This document shows positions 61,021 through 64,000 of a DNA stretch of 64,000 bases, one piece after another. The stretch's first letter is position 1, and each line of letters starts with the position of its first letter. The notes beneath the pieces were generated by a model. It saw only the letters and a list, made by a program, of their open reading frames with translations, had not been told where the DNA came from and ran no database searches. The stretch is from Metellina segmentata (lineage: Eukaryota > Arthropoda > Arachnida > Araneae > Tetragnathidae). Position numbers and translations under genes: made by a program. The stretch covers positions 37,606,437 to 37,670,436 of the forward strand of contig OX375873.1 in assembly GCA_947359465.1 (NCBI GenBank). The letters are read 5' to 3'.

Positions 61021-61902
61021 GTCTAAGGTGTAATAGAATTTCTATGGAATGCTTTTGTGTTATTCCCTGATTGGATTTTAAAAACGAGTTGCAGGGTCTC
61101 CGTCGCTTGATCTTTAAAACAGAAAATGGCTCTCGTAAGAAAGTAATGAGATTTTCGAAAATCTCCTTTAGAGCAAATAGAATAAGTTATTGGAGTCGCG
61201 TATTGCGAATCATTTATTGATGGTGGTATGTGTGTTTTGGTTTGGCGGGAATCGCATTCTGACTTGGAATACAATTTAGAGTTTATTGAGATCTTGGGCT
61301 TAGAGTTGCGCTACGTGAATTGCCCTAAACAAGCGAATTCAATGTCGAATGAATTATTAAGCACCTGTTCAGCCCCAAGACGTATTTTCTACTTTAAAAA
61401 AATCTATAGGTTGATTTTTCTTTCATTGCAAATTACCGTTTACTGTAATTGGAATAACTTTAATCATTGCAGGAAAAAATATCCTGATAGAAGAGAGAGA
61501 GTTATACACTTCAATTGTACATGATATCGTATGAAGTAATTTCTTTATGATTGGATAAAAATTGCTCAATCACGATGAGCATAGTATCTTAGAATATTAT
61601 TGTGATGGAATTTAATCTCGTGTACTACACCTTTAAAAATCAAACAGATTTCTTGCTTAAATTATTTCACTAGTTGAATTCTACTTCGTGTTCCTTACAT
61701 GGGAATATTGGATTGAAAATTGATTCAATTGGAATTTAAAAATGACATTTAGTTCGCTTGTTTCTTAACTGATATAATATTGTTTATCGAAGATTAACGA
61801 ATGTTTTTGCATGTGACTTGAAAGTATATTTTCTCAACAATGTTCCTACAATAAAACTGAGAATGTCATACTGAAACAATCAAGGATTTTAGAACATGAT
61901 TT
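61021..61902. other. Spacer, nothing recognised
   Basis: Frames at 61228-61524 (plus) and 61274-61023 (minus) show no recognised motif. Confidence 0.35.
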
Positions 61903-62142
61903 ATTGCGGATAGGAAAGTCGAACTCAACAAATGCTGGTTTCAAGAAAAAAGTTTTTAAACGTGGATTTCTAGCGCTTTTAGAAGATAGAAGACCTTCTA
62001 CCAGCTCTACTTTTATATGGTTAGAAAAGAAAAACATAACAAAAAGTTAATACCATTATTCACTAACGTCTGACAAACTATAAATGAGGAAAATTATTTT
62101 TCGTCTAAATGTTGAGTTCGACCTTCGTATCCGTAACGCCTC
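61903..62142. mobile_element. MITE-like element with ~30-bp inverted ends
   Basis: The left end ATTGCGGATAGGAAAGTC followed by GAACTCAAC pairs with the inverse of the right end (GTTGAGTTCGACCTTCG, then TATCCGTAACGC at 62111-62140). The interior (61928-62030) matches the repeat at 22478-22600. No transposase relic. The target duplication could not be read confidently. Confidence 0.6.
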
Positions 62143-62439
62143 ATATAGACCCGTAGTAAGGTTTCATAGCACGACTCTGTTAGTTCTTTCAAGCTTTAGC
62201 CTCAAATGATCAGTGTCCTTTTTACAGTGCGGAAACAACGCTACTTTTGTTTAAACTATGATAAGATCTAACGGTAATTTCGATAACGATATTTTTCAAT
62301 CTACTTTCAAAACCAGTATTTCATTACCGAGCTTTTCTATAGTCATGTAATTTTTAAATTGGCTTCGACCCAGTAGGGCCACAGTTGGCTCTCTTACACC
62401 AGTTAAATCTAAACCTATCTACCATCCAGTATATAGATA

Positions 62440-63125
62440 TTAAACCTCTAAAGACCCTTTTACATTTACCAATCAGGTTTAATCCGAATCGATCTGAAAT
62501 AAGGCCCGGTGCACACATCCGGTTTTTAAACGTACGGCGCCGCTCCCGCATCGCAAGTGCGGTCTGAGATACATTAGATCCAATGGAGTAGTGCACCATA
62601 CCTCCGGCGCCACTGCGGCGACGCAAGTCCAACTTGCGTGCTCTTTTTAGCGCAGTTCCCCAAGGCGTCGTAGGTCGCCGCACATGCGTCTCCGGTCTGA
62701 AGTACCTTCGTTTCATACATAAATGGAATATAAATAATAATTAATAAATGGTTATGTGCAGTAACGTTTATTGTGTTTCAAAAAATACTTTTTTTTACCC
62801 CAAGTAAGCGAAATAAAGGTTTTCTTCGTTAGAATATTTATCGCAAATGGCGCGAAATGTGTGCTTGCGTCATTTCACGGTTATGTGTGCATAGTTGGGT
62901 TTCGGTGCCACAGCGGCACCGCCCGTTGAAAAACCAGATGTGTGCACCCGGCCTAAATGTATTAATGTAGATGATTCGGTTACATTGAAGTAGAAAGCTT
63001 CAGATTCAGGTTGTGAAAAGTTTTAAGAAGATCAGACTATTTCCAATTAAAGAGGCTTTCTCGTCTTCGTTATTCAGTGTTTACAGGATTCAGCTGTATA
63101 AGGATTGACCTAGATTTTATGGGGA
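62440..63125. repeat. Old repeat interrupted by a Harbinger-type MITE
   Basis: The segment 62440-62499 (CAGGTTTAATCCGAATCGAT) and, after the nested MITE, 62957-63125 (ending GGATTGACCTAGATTTTATG) resemble the two ends of the element at 59858-60118. Removing 62503-62956 restores a continuous sequence. The assignment rests on weak similarity. Confidence 0.35.
62503..62953. mobile_element. PIF/Harbinger-type MITE with TAA duplication
   Basis: The left end GGCCCGGTGCACACATCCGG and the inverted right end GGCCGGGTGCACACATCTGG continue as GTTTTT.AACG..CGG.GCCGC, giving terminal inverted repeats of about 41 bp with few mismatches. TAA is present at 62500-62502 and 62954-62956, the 3-bp duplication typical of PIF/Harbinger. 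The interior is G+C-rich on the left (GCGGCGACGCAAGTCC region) and AT-rich in the middle. No transposase. The 120-codon minus frame (62716-62354) crosses the element boundary and is not a gene. Confidence 0.88.
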
Positions 63126-63129
63126 ATAT

Positions 63130-64000
63130 ACTCAACTGAAAATATGTTCCTAGTTCACAACAACGACAGTCCATTCCAGATTCACCGGTTTCTTTCAACA
63201 TCTAAATACACAACCTTCTTTTGCTGCGACGGACGAATATTTCTTACACGTGGAGATAACGGGGGCATGACGTGGAATAATTTACCCCAGTAACGCGATT
63301 TTGACCTTGCTGCGAACCAATGTAATAACAAAAAGCCGAGTACATGTTCTCAATGCTCCATGTTCAATTCGTCACAAATCTTCTTTTTTACACAACGAAA
63401 CGAAAAGAGTTAAAAATTTACAAAACAATAAGTTGAGTTTACTGGAAGAGAAATGAAGCAGTCGTTGATGATGTACAAAGAAGAACTTTGACAGAATCTA
63501 TTGATTATATAATTGGTAAACAATTTCAATAGGTACTTAGTATAAATTGACATAGCTGCATAGTAATTATTCCTAGTTGTGTTTATAATACATTGCATAG
63601 TAATGTTAGTTCAATCGTGTCAATACTGTAGTGTGAGCCCATTTTCTGTGACTGATAGGGACCCGACCACTAATAATTTAAACCAATATAATGTTTGTCT
63701 GTTGAACTAAAATTGCAAGGCGAGTTTCTTCAAATCATAGATATCAGCAAAACCGTTAAATCAATAACTCAACAGGTTCGGTACAATGCACTCTGTGCCC
63801 ATAAAGGCTTGGCAGAGACTACTTCAAATCAATGACGACACTAATTTTGGTAATAGTCAGCAAAAAACCTAGCAGAATCAATCATTACAATGACTTCTTT
63901 ATCATTCTTCCTGAAGTCAGAGATCCAAAAATACTCAATTGAAGCAATACTCAGCGTCAAGTCTCACCCCATTTTCAATAACAATCCATCCCCAATTCCC
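63130..64000. other. Spacer to right edge, nothing recognised
   Basis: A slightly G+C-richer patch lies at 63170-63380; the rest is AT-rich. No repeat or protein similarity seen. Confidence 0.35.

Noticed and set aside
62354..62716. 120-codon Arg-rich minus frame
   Set aside because: It crosses the boundary of the Harbinger-type MITE, so it cannot be an old gene; the Arg content follows the G+C-rich MITE interior.

Overview
The window looks like gene-poor, AT-rich nuclear DNA from an arthropod, most probably a spider. I infer the group from the repeat content: tRNA-derived SINEs of a type I associate with orb-weaver genomes, and Tc1, mariner, hAT, PIF/Harbinger, piggyBac and Mutator-like relics, all in long AT-rich spacer. 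I could not test this by a search. No host protein-coding exon, rRNA or functional tRNA could be supported. Every open frame of recognisable family belongs to a decayed transposase. The rest are short, low-complexity or composition-driven frames.

Layout. 1-680 is a tandem repeat of about 295 bp running off the left edge. 2405-2960 holds a degenerate 160-200 bp repeat. 4990-7140 is a satellite of about 185 bp, split by a piggyBac deletion derivative inserted at a TTAA that belongs to the monomer. 7480-10650 is a second satellite of about 365 bp. It is interrupted by a tRNA-derived SINE, which is itself interrupted by a 780-bp element with arms of about 245 bp and a TTAA duplication: three insertion layers. 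11730-12983 is a Helitron-like repeat. 15511-15809 is a young-looking tRNA SINE with a perfect 15-bp target-site duplication. 19167-19505 is a PIF/Harbinger relic. 21234-22102 is the second piggyBac derivative. 23519-24520 is a Mutator-like transposase fragment. 26495-27640 is a Tc1 relic. 28640-29280 has two SINEs in opposite orientation.

The right half has a mariner-type element with both ends intact (35622-36903), a 110-bp AT microsatellite inside a minisatellite (37345-37800), two arrays of one ~45-bp minisatellite in opposite orientation (34.4 and 42.4 kb), a thrice-repeated block at 46.2-48.7 kb hosting a SINE with its own duplication, a TA-flanked palindromic MITE (54124-54484), a hAT relic with an exact 8-bp duplication and TIRs (54641-56064), and several MITEs at 59.6-63.1 kb, one a PIF/Harbinger-type MITE with TAA duplications.

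Against this background stand about a dozen islands of 250-650 bp with visibly higher G+C and CpG and no supported coding sequence. Two carry perfect palindromes of the ATGCA..TGCAT type, resembling paired POU-factor sites. Such spacing in a gene desert or giant intron would suit conserved regulatory elements, but that is inference. I found no unknown multi-gene system. The most informative signals are the nested insertions with readable target sites, the satellite-targeted piggyBac insertion and the candidate regulatory islands.
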